Origin: Drosophila persimilis | Taxonomy: Eukaryota > Arthropoda > Insecta > Diptera > Drosophilidae | Assembly (NCBI RefSeq): GCF_003286085.1 | Contig: NW_020825321.1 | Coordinates: 1,302,001-1,366,000, forward strand | Direction: 5' to 3' | DNA length: 64,000 nucleotides | Part shown: one piece after another, positions 1 to 9,601 of the stretch | Layout of the letters: each line of letters starts with the position of its first letter | Numbering within the stretch: position 1 is the first letter of the stretch | The notes under the pieces: generated by a model | Databases searched by the model: none | Told to the model about the DNA's origin: nothing | What the model saw: only the letters and a program-made list of their open reading frames with translations | Program-made: the position numbers and the translations under genes

Positions 1-1569
1 ACAGAGCCGACCGGTCTCATACTGGATGGGGGCATGCCCATCTTCCTTTTGGAATTTGGATGTCCAGCGACCAACATCGCTCTCCGAACATCGGTCCGAA
101 TAACTATCCAGGCGATAGTTTTAGAGATTCAATAAAAAGAAAAAAAAAAATTCAGGTGCAAGCTGTGAAAGAAAATTATCAAAGCGCGAGTGGTCTCCAT
201 CAGCCGCAAAGCAATTCAGAAGGCCAAGATTAGGCCGGCAACTGGGGTCAAGATTGACGGGTAAGGAAAAAAAATGAGGTATCCCAGATCTTTCGGGGCG
301 AATTTGTCAGAAGTTCTTTTTCCAGTACTAGGTTCTGGTTGGAAAGAAATTAACGGAGGAGAGAGAGAGCGCAAAAGCCACGAAGGCACGAAACGCTCGG
401 CAGCAACGTAGCAGAAGGGGGCCGGCGACATAAGAGACAGCAGAACAAAACGGAGGGGCCGAACAGTTGAATAGCTTGGCATGGAGAGGGAAGAAGGGAA
501 AAAGCAAGCATAGCTTAGAAAAGGCACAAAATATAAAAAAAAAAACGAAAAACGAAAAACCCAAGACCATCAATTGAACACCTTTCATGCACTTTAAAAC
601 AAATGGAAAGAAAATTAAACAAAACAAACATAAACACTACCCCCCAATCACAGTATTAATGCACCTGAATACCTAAATTAAGTTCTAACACAGCTTCGCA
701 GCAACCATCGGAAAGCGCTTTCAACGGTGGATTCGCAGCAAGAGTGAGTTTTTACTTGGTGCTATAGCGTTCTTTTTTGCACGGAAGGAATCATCTATGG
801 GTGTTCCGACCAAGTTGTATTAATGTTCCGTAGCCTTATAGATTAATTAACATTTATATTAAATTTTTTTTTTAGTTTTAACTTTTAAAATCTTAATTTC
901 GAATATTTACTAGCTCATAAGTTCACCTGGTTTATTTTACTCCAAGGGAAATAAAGCCCTTGTAGGAGGGGACTCGAACCTCAAATTGTCATGTATAGTT
1001 TATTTCAAATTAATATCATTATAATGTTTATTTAAACCCTCGTGATGATCTCCCCTTCTAAGCCCCCGTAGCGCGTCAGCACACCCAGGGGTCATGGCAG
1101 GTAAATATGCATAAGGAATGTCATGACCAAGGCAGGGTGGGCAAAGGTTCCTCGAAACAACTGAGGATCGTCGGTCCGTCTTGTAGGTAATCGTCCACGT
1201 TAGGTGGTCATTTGTAGTAAAATCTGACCACGGCTGATGGACTGGAACGGAAACATGCCAGTTCTTCTAGTTGTTTATAACCGAGAGAATGAATCGCGTA
1301 GGAAACAAGGAGAGGGTTTTTTTTGTCATGAAATGCCTCCTGTCCACGATTCATTTGTGTTGGTCAGTTTCATAAATCTGCAATTAGACGTAGCCAACAG
1401 ACGGACAATTGGTGAGCGGATTCTGCAGGGAGCTATTGGGAGCGGGAGATCATTTCCTTTTATTGATTTTATAATTTCAAGAATTCAATTTCGTTATATT
1501 TCTTTTGATACGAACATTTTTATATATTTCACATTTCATTTTTGTTTATTTTATTCTTTTTATATATAT
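1..1569. other. Unassigned AT-rich flank
   Basis: I recognise no gene or element here. The stretch has A-rich runs near 135-150 and 530-560, and a GC-richer block at about 1030-1240 with a loose inverted repeat (GGTCATG near 1090 against CATGACC near 1125). A frame at 1237-1575 is open but ends in low-complexity Phe/Tyr/Ile-rich sequence and matches nothing I know. It ends in a TA run directly before the LTR at 1570. Confidence 0.5.
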
Positions 1570-2058
1570 AGTTAAATATCCGCAACTCGAAATTAAGTTT
1601 TTAAAAAAGATTTTATTTTCACAACTTAATATCTTAATGTCACAAGATTAGGTTGAATTCCCCGACTTAACTTTACGTCTGCTTGTATCCAACGGAACTG
1701 ATTTGTCTATTGTTTGCTAGTTTCCATGAGCCCTTCTATCGACTCTGGCTTCGGGTGCTGCTTTCCTCGGCTGCATCTTTGTGTCGGTGGCGTACGTGCC
1801 TGGACCGATATTTGGGGATGCGTCGGCTTTTGATCAAAGGCGTCCGCTGCTGGCGATCGGTGTTGCGTTACATGAGGGAGCTAGGAATGTGATACTCCTT
1901 GATTTTATGACTAGCTCTGATTGGTCCTCATGAGTGGCATGATTCTACGAATCGATTTCCCGAGAGTGGCGTGATTCTGGCTTGATGAATCAATGGGGTC
2001 CATTGTTTATATTATGGGGCCCTAGCTTGGAGTGTGGGAAGAATCAGTTATTGATCTT
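1570..2058 (-). repeat. Partial 3' LTR of a 17.6/297-like element
   Basis: This matches the LTR-bearing segments at 24822-25412 and 39203-39767. It starts (plus strand) with AGTTAAATATCCGC, which is the LTR 3' end in the element's own minus orientation. Compared with those copies it lacks the LTR start (AGTGACATATCC) and the polypurine tract; the sequence jumps near 2058 into the env-side region. It lies in a TA run, consistent with the ATAT target preference known for the 17.6/297 group. It looks older than the other two copies, with more substitutions. Confidence 0.75.
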
Positions 2059-2635
2059 ATTAGCCTGTCCCTACGCGATTACCCTCGGGTATAGTGACGG
2101 GGTGTCAAGTGCGGTGGCTGAGGTTGGTTCCTCTTCTGCTTAACCCCATAATAGGGTTAATACATTTAACCGTGACTCCTTTAGAAGTTTTCTTAAATTT
2201 AACAGCTACATAACTTAGTACAACTGATATAATTATGACAAATGAAATTAGTAGACTTATTTGTAATAGGTTACTATATTTGGTGTATTGTATAATTATT
2301 TCATTAGTTTGAACATACGACAGTGGTTTTATTTTAGTTATATTGTTGTTGACATAAGCATTCTGGGCAAAATCTAACATTGTGTTTGATATTGGATTAT
2401 ATTAATTGGATTGAACAGTTGTAGATTTTTATAATGGTATTTCATTCCGCTATGATTTCTTGGTTTACACAATTCTGGTTTACCGTTGTTTTTTTTGGAA
2501 GATTCTATGTGATTAGTATATTGGGTTCTATAAAGTTTATTTGAAAGTTTTGAAAAGTTTTTGAATTTGGACATTTAGTGGGAGTTTGCATTAAAATTCC
2601 TTTTATACAATTATCATTGGTTTTTAGTTTAGTTT
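2059..2635 (-). pseudogene. env: Env C-terminal remnant of 17.6-like errantivirus-type element
   Basis: The minus-strand frame 2380-2105 encodes a tail with a hydrophobic membrane span (LLQISLLISFVIIISVVLSY) followed by a short basic cytoplasmic tail. This is the expected layout for the transmembrane subunit end of an insect errantivirus-type Env. It sits just upstream, in minus orientation, of the LTR, which is where env ends in gypsy/17.6/tom-type elements. The remainder up to 2574 is open only in another frame, so the protein is broken. A parallel copy lies at 25745-25440. The remnant ends at 2635, where a foreign LTR begins. Env identity is inferred from position and topology, not from an alignment. 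Confidence 0.65.
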
Positions 2636-2764
2636 TGTGAAGGCATAAGCCTCCACAAAAAATCTGACCACAACACCATCCCCTGAAGGGACGGCCCCGG
2701 GGGGCTTATTATCTCATTATTATCTCATTTTTTTTACTACTATTTTTTTTTTTTTTTTTTTTTT
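2636..2764 (+). repeat. 5' LTR of Ty3/Gypsy element, first part
   Basis: Homology with the 17.6-like env copy at about 25870 stops at 2635 and new sequence starts with TGTGAAGGC. The 3' part of this piece (TTATTATCTCATT...ACTACTATTTTT) recurs upstream of the other LTR copies at about 16165 and 18892. The LTR is then interrupted by the LOA insertion and resumes at 8331. The left boundary is uncertain: TG at 2636 is my choice, but the later LTR copies match only from about 2705. Confidence 0.6.
2736..2747 (+). repeat. Left target-site duplication of LOA insertion
   Basis: ACTACTATTTTT occurs here and again at 8331-8342 immediately after the LOA 3' end. The uninterrupted LTR copies at about 16197 and 18924 carry the motif once. 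The left copy is followed by an expanded T run to 2764. Confidence 0.8.
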
Positions 2765-2765
2765 G

Positions 2766-3247
2766 GCCGTCAGCCATCGGGTGCTACAGGGGGACAAACG
2801 GATGACGGGTCGGCTCGCACAACTGTGAACTCGGAACTGAGGCGCAGCCGCTCCGGTTAGTAATACCCGGTGCGGTCTGCGTCTCACACCCCCCCTAGGA
2901 CACAGAGGGTTGCGAGCGAGCCGTCACCCGCCGTAACTGTGCACACCGGTGGAAGTGCGACTATACTCTCCCCGTGAGGGCGGCTGGAAACAGGTCCTAG
3001 CACGGTCATGTCTCTGCTAGGATGCTGGCAAATGGTAGTCGGGCGGAGAGAAGAAAACTCTCAGTGAAATTACCCCAATCCAAGGTGACACTGTTATATG
3101 CCGAGGGATGCATGGCCGGGGGGGTGCCCGGTCGCTAATATGCGGACTCTGGATACCTGCCGACCTCCAGTTTAAATCAGGCTTCCCGGGGCAAGCGGGC
3201 TATGCCTCGGGTGACCAACCCCTTCCCGCCTACTCGTGGGAACAAAA
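2766..3247 (+). promoter_or_regulatory. LOA 5' UTR with probable internal promoter
   Basis: This is non-coding GC-rich leader between the element's 5' end and ORF1. Non-LTR elements carry their promoter inside this region, so one is expected here, but I cannot point to a specific motif. The truncated copy starting at 25919 keeps the first about 80 bp and lacks the rest. Confidence 0.4.
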
Positions 3248-4666
3248 ATGCCAAACAAATCATATATAACAAATAAAAACACCGCAAAGGAGCTCGGTAC
3301 TCCTCTTAAAGTACCGGAGGGACAAGCCAATCCCTCTGCACCAGCGCCTGGGAAACCGGGTCTAAAGAAGACGGGGAAGGAGACTGAGTCAGTCCACCGT
3401 CTTCAGGCAGCAGCCGCAGCGAGGGGGGGCCCGAAAAGCCAATCGGGTCCTTCCAAGTCGGGTGGCTCCAAGGGCGAAGCGGATACCGGTGTGGCTGCCA
3501 AGCAGAGCGTAATCGCGGCTGGTAAGCGCACCGGGACCGAAGAACCCTTGGGACCCCCGGCGGGCAGCGTCTCTGCACCACGGGGAGGAAAGCCGTCGTA
3601 CCAGGACAGGAGACGAGCGGCCTTCATCCTGTCCAACGAAGACCCGAATTTCAAGGCGTCAGCCGAAGGAAAGGAGCAGAGGCTGTGGGCCTGCTCAATC
3701 CTTCCTCTGTTCCAGCCAGCCAAAGCCGGAAAAGGCGCAGCCAAGGCCCCCAACAAGCGGCAACGCTCAGCGGAGGACCCCGCAAATCAGCCAGGTCAAG
3801 CCCAGCAAGCCAAGCGGGTGAAGACCCACCTCACGAACCGGTCGTTCGCTGAGGTGGCGAGGGGCAAGACCCTGATCGGTGTCCTGGACAGGGGCGCCGA
3901 GGACGGCCATGTCCCCCGCGATAAGTGGCACCTGGTGGAGAACGAGCTCCAGGACCGGTTCCTACTGGAACTGGAGGAGAACGACGCAGGGTGGCATCAA
4001 GGCAAGGTGAAAGCCATCGCCTGCCAAGACGCTCGCTCTGCGGCCCTCTACATGAAGGCGGTGGCGGCCCTAAAAGAGGTCTATCCAGGGGCGAAACTGG
4101 AGGCCGTGAAGTGGGAAGATGTCCCTAGTCGCCCGAGAGCCAGAGCGTGGGTCTCGGCTAAGCCTGCAGAGCCTGAGAAGATCCTCAGGTTACTGCAGGT
4201 CTGCAACCCCCACCTTCCTACAGCCGATTGGAAGGTGGCAAAGGTGGAGGATATCCAAGGGCAGAGGCGCCAGATTATCCTCGTCCTAAATGAGGAATCA
4301 ATAGATCTCCTCGCAAAGTCGGACGGTGTAGTGGATTATGGCTATAAGAAGGTCACCATATCCACGTACAAGTCCGATCGCAAGGGCAGGCAAGCGGAGG
4401 TCGAGCCAGACCCGGAGCTGCCGGAGATCCCGAAAGAGGGGGCCTCGTGCGAGGAAGATAACCCGGCGTCGGATGCGGCGTCCATGATGTCGGACGACAT
4501 CCTGGACGACTACGCGTTCGACGACAGCGACCTAGCCAGAGGTCTCAGCCATATCGTTGTCGGGGAGGAGCCGGAGTCCCCTGACAGCGATCCAGAAGTA
4601 ACAATGGTGGAGGCGAGCCTCAGGAATGTCGTTGACGCTCCTGCAGATAAACCTCCACCATTGTAA
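3248..4666 (+). CDS. LOA ORF1 protein (Gag-like, nucleic-acid binding)
   Basis: This is an intact 472-residue frame from ATG 3248 (a GTG 12 bp upstream is in frame but unlikely as start). The N-terminal third is low-complexity and basic (Lys/Pro/Gly/Ala rich). From about residue 220 a conserved block carries DKWHLVENEL, ARAWVSAKPAEPEKILRLL, WKVAKVEDIQG and YGYKKVTISTYKSD. I recall this as the DUF4780-type region of LOA/Bilbo-like elements. The C-terminus is strongly acidic (EEDNPASD, DDILDDYAFDDSD). No CCHC knuckle is visible. Its last 41 bp overlap the ORF2 start in another frame, the usual arrangement for translational coupling. Expected role: RNA binding and RNP formation with ORF2 protein. 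It is the most intact ORF1 in the window. Confidence 0.8.
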   Translation: MPNKSYITNKNTAKELGTPLKVPEGQANPSAPAPGKPGLKKTGKETESVHRLQAAAAARGGPKSQSGPSKSGGSKGEADTGVAAKQSVIAAGKRTGTEEPLGPPAGSVSAPRGGKPSYQDRRRAAFILSNEDPNFKASAEGKEQRLWACSILPLFQPAKAGKGAAKAPNKRQRSAEDPANQPGQAQQAKRVKTHLTNRSFAEVARGKTLIGVLDRGAEDGHVPRDKWHLVENELQDRFLLELEENDAGWHQGKVKAIACQDARSAALYMKAVAALKEVYPGAKLEAVKWEDVPSRPRARAWVSAKPAEPEKILRLLQVCNPHLPTADWKVAKVEDIQGQRRQIILVLNEESIDLLAKSDGVVDYGYKKVTISTYKSDRKGRQAEVEPDPELPEIPKEGASCEEDNPASDAASMMSDDILDDYAFDDSDLARGLSHIVVGEEPESPDSDPEVTMVEASLRNVVDAPADKPPPL

Positions 4667-7600
4667 GGCAGCATGCGCTGCTCTACTGCTCCACCTGGCC
4701 AAGGGTGGAGCCGACATAGTACTCATTCAGGAGCCCTGGATCCTCGGAAACAGGGTCTCCGGTCTGAGGACTTCTGACTACAAGCTATATGTAGCTGAAA
4801 CCGCAGGTAAAACTCGTACCTGCATTCTTGCGAAAGAGAGTTGCACTTATTTTTGCTCCCAAATTTCAGCAATGAAGACCACACCGCAGTGAGCCTCGAA
4901 GGCCAGGAGCGCTCACTGAGGATCTGCTCCGCATACATGGGGCATGAACAACCAGACCCCCCTCCACACGCGCCTCTTCGGGCTCTAATCGCAGACTGCT
5001 CGGCCAAGGACATCGGCCTAATTGTGGGGTGTGATGCCAATGCACATCACTGTCAGTGGGGAAGCACTGACACAAACGAAAGGGATGAGTACCTTTTCAG
5101 TTACTTACTGACCACACAGATGGTCTTATTAAACCGGGGTAGTGATCCCACCTTTATCATTAAAAACCGCAAGGAGGTCCTGGACCTCACGCTTGCCTCT
5201 CATGAGATACAGCGTAACATTGTATCCTGGAGGGTCCTGGAAGAGCACTCCTTCTCGGACCACAGGTACGTGGAAACTGTCTTCTCCTTCTCAGTGCCGA
5301 AGCCAGTCCGATTCCGGAACATCAGGCGGACAAACTGGACTCGGTATTCTGACTACCTCTGTCGTGTTCTCCCTGAGCCCCCATCTGAGGAGGAGTTCTC
5401 CACGGAGGCCACGACTCGTCTTCTTAAGATCTTTACCGACGCCTGCAATAAGGCGCTCGACAAAGCATGCCCCTCTGGCAAGAACAGAGGCCGGAAGAAA
5501 CCTGAATGGTGGAATCCGAAACTGGGTGAACTCCGGAAAGCCTCCCGGAGACTCTTCAATAAAGCTAAGGCTGAAAACGTTGAGCAAAACTGGGCCGAGT
5601 ACAAAGCCAGTCTGTCAACCTACAACAAAGAACTTAGAAAAGCCAAACTCAGAAGCCTCACGCTTGCGCAGAGTTCTCTCGAAGACAACACCCACCCTGG
5701 GCTACTTGAAGAACACCGACCAGTCGTGGACTACGTCCAGCGAGGAGTCGCTAAATCTTCTCCTAAATACTCACTTCCCTGGCTGCGATGAAAACAGACC
5801 CAGCTACATCGCGCCTCCGTCTGTCGTCTCAAATGCCATCCTGAGCCTGCTAAGCCAGGAGAACATTTCCTGGGCGATTAGAAGCTTTACACCTTACAAG
5901 TCCGTGGGGCCAGACGGCATTTTCCCTGCCCAACTGATTCACGCGGGACATAGAGCCATTAACTGGCTCAAAATAATTTATCAGGGAATTTTCTCCCACG
6001 GGTGCATTCCTCACACCTGGCTTCAGACCAAAGTCGTATTCATACCCAAGGCAGGCAAGCCCTCGCACACTGCCCCAAAAGATTTCAGACCCATAAGTCT
6101 ATCGTCTTTTCTTCTAAAGGCGATGGAGCGGCTCCTGGGGCTGCATCTAACGGCGTGCATTCCGTCCAGTCTGATCTCAGACTCCCAGCATGCCTATCGG
6201 AAGGGAAGATCCACCGAAACGGCCCTACACTCGATCACATCGATCATCGAAGCGTCCCTTAATTTTAAGGAGTACACCCTCGTAGCCTTCCTCGACATAG
6301 AAGGCGCCTTTAACAACATCCTTCCCACCGCCATCACGGGCGCACTGACGGATCTGGGCGTTGACTCCAGGACGGTGAGCTTGATCGATCAGATGCTACA
6401 ATGCAGGACGGTTGAGGCATCACTGGGGACGTCAACGTGTACCAGATTTGTCAGCAGAGGCACACCGCAGGGCGGAGTCCTCTCGCCCCTCCTATGGAAC
6501 GTGGCAGTGAAAACACTGCTGCGGGAGATAGAGGGGGGTGGCTGCCGCGTGGTGGCGTACGCGGACGACGTTGCCATAGCATTCTCCGGAAAATTTCCGC
6601 AGACGTTGTGTGAGTGCATGACAAGTACTCTCACGAAAATGTCGAAATGGGCAGACAAATGCGGGTTAGGCGTCAACCCGTCTAAAACGGAACTGGTGCT
6701 TTTCACTAGGAAGTACAAAGTTCCGGCACTGATTCCCCCAAGACTATGTGGGGAAACGCTAGTCTTCAGCAACAACGCCAAGTATCTTGGCCTTATCCTC
6801 GATAGAAAGCTCGATTGGAAATTGAGCATAGAGGATAGAGTAAAGAAGGCCACAGTGGCCCTCTATACTTGCAGGAAAGCCATCGGACTAAAATGGGGAA
6901 TGACCCCATATATAGTTCGGTGGCTCTACACCGCCATCATACGACCAATCATGCTCTATGGAGTGGTGGTATGGTGGCCAGCCTTGGACAAAAGGACAGG
7001 CCTCAATAAACTCAGCAGAGTTCAACGCATGGCAGAGCTATGCATAACTGGCGGGCTACGCACTACTCCAGGGGAAGCCCTGGATACTGTGCTGGACCTC
7101 CTCCCGGTTGATCTCATGGGAAAGAAGGTGGCAACACTTTCCGCCCTCCGAATGAGAGAAGCCAGACTGTGGAAAGCATCCGCGGTTGGGCACTCGGGAA
7201 TCCTGATGAGACTCCCGCAATTACCAGAGAGGACAGATTACTGTATCCACAGTGATCACCTCTCGACGCCCTTCCAGGTATCAATCCCATCTAGGGAGGA
7301 CTGGGAGATGGGCGAACCAGGACCTGCAAATGCGGTCCACTTCTACACTGATGGCTCAAAGCTAGACGGCCGCGTGGGAGGCGGAGTCTACTGCAGCGAG
7401 CTGAACATCAGTCATTGCTTCAGGCTCCCGGATCACTGTAGTGTGTTCCAAGCGGAGGTTGAAGCCATCAAGGAGGCCATTTCGATCGTCTCCAAACTAC
7501 TCCTAGATACGCACTTAGTGTGCGTCTTCTCGGACAGCCAAGCAGCTATCAAAGCTCTAGGCTCAATATCGTCGAACTCAGCGACTGTAAATGACTGCCG

Positions 7601-8177
7601 CAGGTCTCTGCACGAGATCGCAGAGCAGTTAGATCTCTTCCTTATATGGGTCCCCGGCCACAGGGACATCGAGGGGAATGACGCCGCCGACGAGCTAGCC
7701 AGGCAGGGTACTACGATTCCTCTCCTATCGGAGAGGGAGCAAGTAGCGATGCCCTTGGCTACGTGCAGGCTCCTAACGCGCGAATTGTTCGAGCAAAATG
7801 CCAATAGGAGATGGCAACCGTTTCCTGTAAAGTCTCAAGATTGATATGGCCATATCGATCGAAGAAGCGCTCAGCAGAGCTGTATAAACTCAGCAGAGCA
7901 CAGTGCTCTGCAGTTACTAGAGCCATTACGGGACACTGGCAGATCGGCACTCACGCCTCTAGACTGTCAATCCCTCATAACGACTTCTGCAGGAGTTGTC
8001 GCGACGAGGAGGAGGAGGAATCGGTCCCCCCACTTCTTCTGCCACTGCCCAGCCCTTGGAAATCGTCGTCTTCGTATTCTCGGGGCCGCTTTCCTCACGG
8101 ACATTTCGGACCTATCCGTAATCAAACCAGGGACCTTGTCCAAATACATCCAAGCCACCGGATGGGACTGCCCTTAA
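4626..8177 (+). pseudogene. LOA ORF2: APE endonuclease-RT-RNase H, frameshifted
   Basis: ORF2 starts at ATG 4626. The endonuclease begins with LLQINLHHCKAA and IQEPW, then shifts frame near 4845 and continues with GCDANAHHCQWGS and SDHRY to about 5640. A deletion there (compare 28288-28335) shifts frame again into the RT: SVGPDGIFP, FRPISLSSFLLKAMERLLG, AFLDIEGAFN, GTPQGGVLSPLLWN and the catalytic YADDVAIA. RNase H follows at about 7340-7720 with DGS, AEVEAIKEA, FSDSQAA and GNDAADELA, giving the D-E-D-D set. A 4-bp deletion near 7814 cuts the frame (stop at 7842-7844). The remaining C-terminus, with a Cys/His cluster (CRSC then HCP), runs in broken frames to 8177. RT and RNase H remain in one long open frame. 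Role in family: nicking, target-primed reverse transcription and RNA removal. Confidence 0.85.
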
Positions 8178-8307
8178 CCTGCAGTAGTATGCTCTCACGG
8201 TTCGGGCAACGCGAAGGGGCACATGCCCATGCGGCAACACAACGGACCTGTTTATAGGACCAAGTGCGCTTGGGGGCGGGAGGCTCTTATCCCCCCCCCT
8301 CCCGGCT

Positions 8308-8330
8308 ACCGCCTTAACCTAACCTAACCT
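8308..8330 (+). repeat. LOA 3' tail of AACCT repeats
   Basis: The element ends in tandem AACCT units instead of poly(A). The second copy ends the same way at 23078-23100. Such short simple-repeat tails are known in non-LTR clades that use the tail in priming. The unit equals the complement of the canonical insect telomere repeat TTAGG. Confidence 0.8.
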
Positions 8331-9579
8331 ACTACTATTTTTATCATTATAACAAAGACAACGCTGAATCCTTATTTTTCCCAAAATAAAGTAAGAAATA
8401 GGCTAAGAGAACCCCAAAATAGTGAGGCCTTTTTACTTAGTAGTGTATTTAAGAGAACCAACACGGAAGAGAGACGCATACTACGGCCACGCAGCAAAGA
8501 GAGCCAGCATGGAAGAGAGCAAAGCGGCAGAGAAGCCGTCGATCGGTCTTACGCCTACGCAGCTGAGGGAGAGAGCCGACGTCGAAGCATGCATACACAC
8601 CCGAGCCGAGGCCGGCAGCCGAAAGCTGCGCAGCAGCGAAGCGCAGAGAAGCTGCAAAAACGAACAGCAGAGGCCTGGCACGGTCCAGCGCGGGCCAGGC
8701 TCGGGAGTGATCTCCGAGGGCTGAGCCAGAACGGTTGTACCAAATAGGCAGTGCCCCGACCCCGCGCGAAGTGAAAAGTAAGCCGTGACCGCAGTGACGA
8801 GGACCCGCCGCAGGACCCAAAGGAGGGAAACCAGGGTGAGCCACCTCACGTATGTGAGCTCTGGGGGGGACAGATCGGTGCTCAGGAGCAGAAGTTTCCC
8901 ACAGTGTTAAATGCATATCGATATCCACATGGTGTCTATGATATTTTTGTCGTATTCCCCCGCTGCCGGCGCGGGGTTTTAAGTAGGCGATCCGAAAACA
9001 ATAAAGACACCCACCTCAACCCACCGGTTTCCGAACTTTCGCCCTTAGGAGTCCCTCAACCCCTCCCCCTCTCTTCCCTATTCCCTGGGGGCCCGGCGAA
9101 GTGGATGTGAGTCGTGGATCATGCGGCATCCACCAAGCTGGGCTTCCCTTTCCTATACCTTTCTCCCCTGGGGACCCGGCGATGCTGGATGTGAGTCGTG
9201 GATTCACGCGGCATTCGCAAAGCTGGGTTCCCTCTCCTACACCATCGCCCTGGGGACCCGGCGACGCTGATGTGAGTCCCGGATCATGCGGCATCTGCTA
9301 AGCTGGGCTCCCCTCTCCCATACCCTTCCGATCCCTGACCCAAACCCCCTTCTCCCGCCACGCATGGCCCCCAACGCACGTCTCTGCAGCTCCCCAAGCA
9401 TGGGTTCACCCACGCCTTGTGGCCGGACCAGGCCCGACCGTCCAACGATCCACCCCACGGGTGTGTTTCGCCACGAACGGCTCTCCCCTTAGGTCCTCAC
9501 ACAACAAATTTTGCTGTGGGGAAGGACCGGGCCCTGGACAGACTGAGAAGCTGTACCTCGGCCTGAGGACTTCCTTACA
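8331..9579 (+). repeat. 5' LTR of Ty3/Gypsy element, second part
   Basis: The LTR continues after the LOA insertion and ends at TTACA (9579), two bases before the primer-binding site, so the LTR has TG...CA ends. Together the two parts total about 1.38 kb, long for a Drosophila LTR. It contains AATAAA near 8999-9004, a plausible polyadenylation signal, and an 82-bp minisatellite at 9083-9330. Matching truncated LTR copies lie at 16165-16953, 18892-19680 and 21026-21910. This copy carries about 73 bp (around 8590-8665) that the two middle copies lack. Confidence 0.8.
9083..9330 (+). repeat. 82-bp minisatellite in Ty3 LTR
   Basis: There are three units starting at 9083, 9166 and 9248 with CCCTGGGG(A/G)CCCGGCGA, each containing GATGTGAGTC and ATGCGGCAT-like blocks. 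The LTR at 21598 keeps two units. The copies at 16895 and 19622 keep one before truncation. Confidence 0.8.
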
Positions 9580-9581
9580 GA

Positions 9582-9601
9582 TGGCGCCCGAGCAGGGACT
9601 T
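9582..9601 (+). promoter_or_regulatory. Ty3 primer-binding site, tRNA-Lys
   Basis: TGGCGCCCGAGCAGGGACTT is complementary to the 3' end of tRNA-Lys (TTT type), including CCA, with one mismatch (G for A at base 11). It lies 2 bp after the LTR end, as expected for minus-strand priming. The tRNA 3' sequence is from my knowledge of eukaryotic tRNA-Lys. Confidence 0.9.

Larger units (their letters stand above)
2766..8330 (+). mobile_element. LOA-clade non-LTR retrotransposon, near full length
   Basis: The element has a GC-rich 5' UTR (starting GCCGTCAGCC, shared with the copy at 25919), ORF1, ORF2 with APE endonuclease, RT and RNase H, a short 3' UTR with a poly-C run, and a tail of AACCT repeats. 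An RNase H domain C-terminal to RT together with this ORF1 type points to the LOA/Bilbo/baggins group rather than Jockey or R1. A 12-bp target-site duplication flanks it, so it inserted by target-primed reverse transcription into the Ty3 LTR. ORF2 has several frameshifts, so the copy is dead although complete in extent. Confidence 0.85.

Noticed and set aside
950..985. tRNA T-arm-like sequence (GGGACTCGAACC, minus strand GGTTCGAGTCCC)
   Set aside because: The 5-bp T stem does not pair, and no acceptor, D or anticodon arm is found around it.
1237..1575. 112-residue plus-strand open frame
   Set aside because: C-terminal half is low-complexity Phe/Tyr/Ile from AT-rich sequence that runs into the TA repeat; no motif or conserved neighbour.
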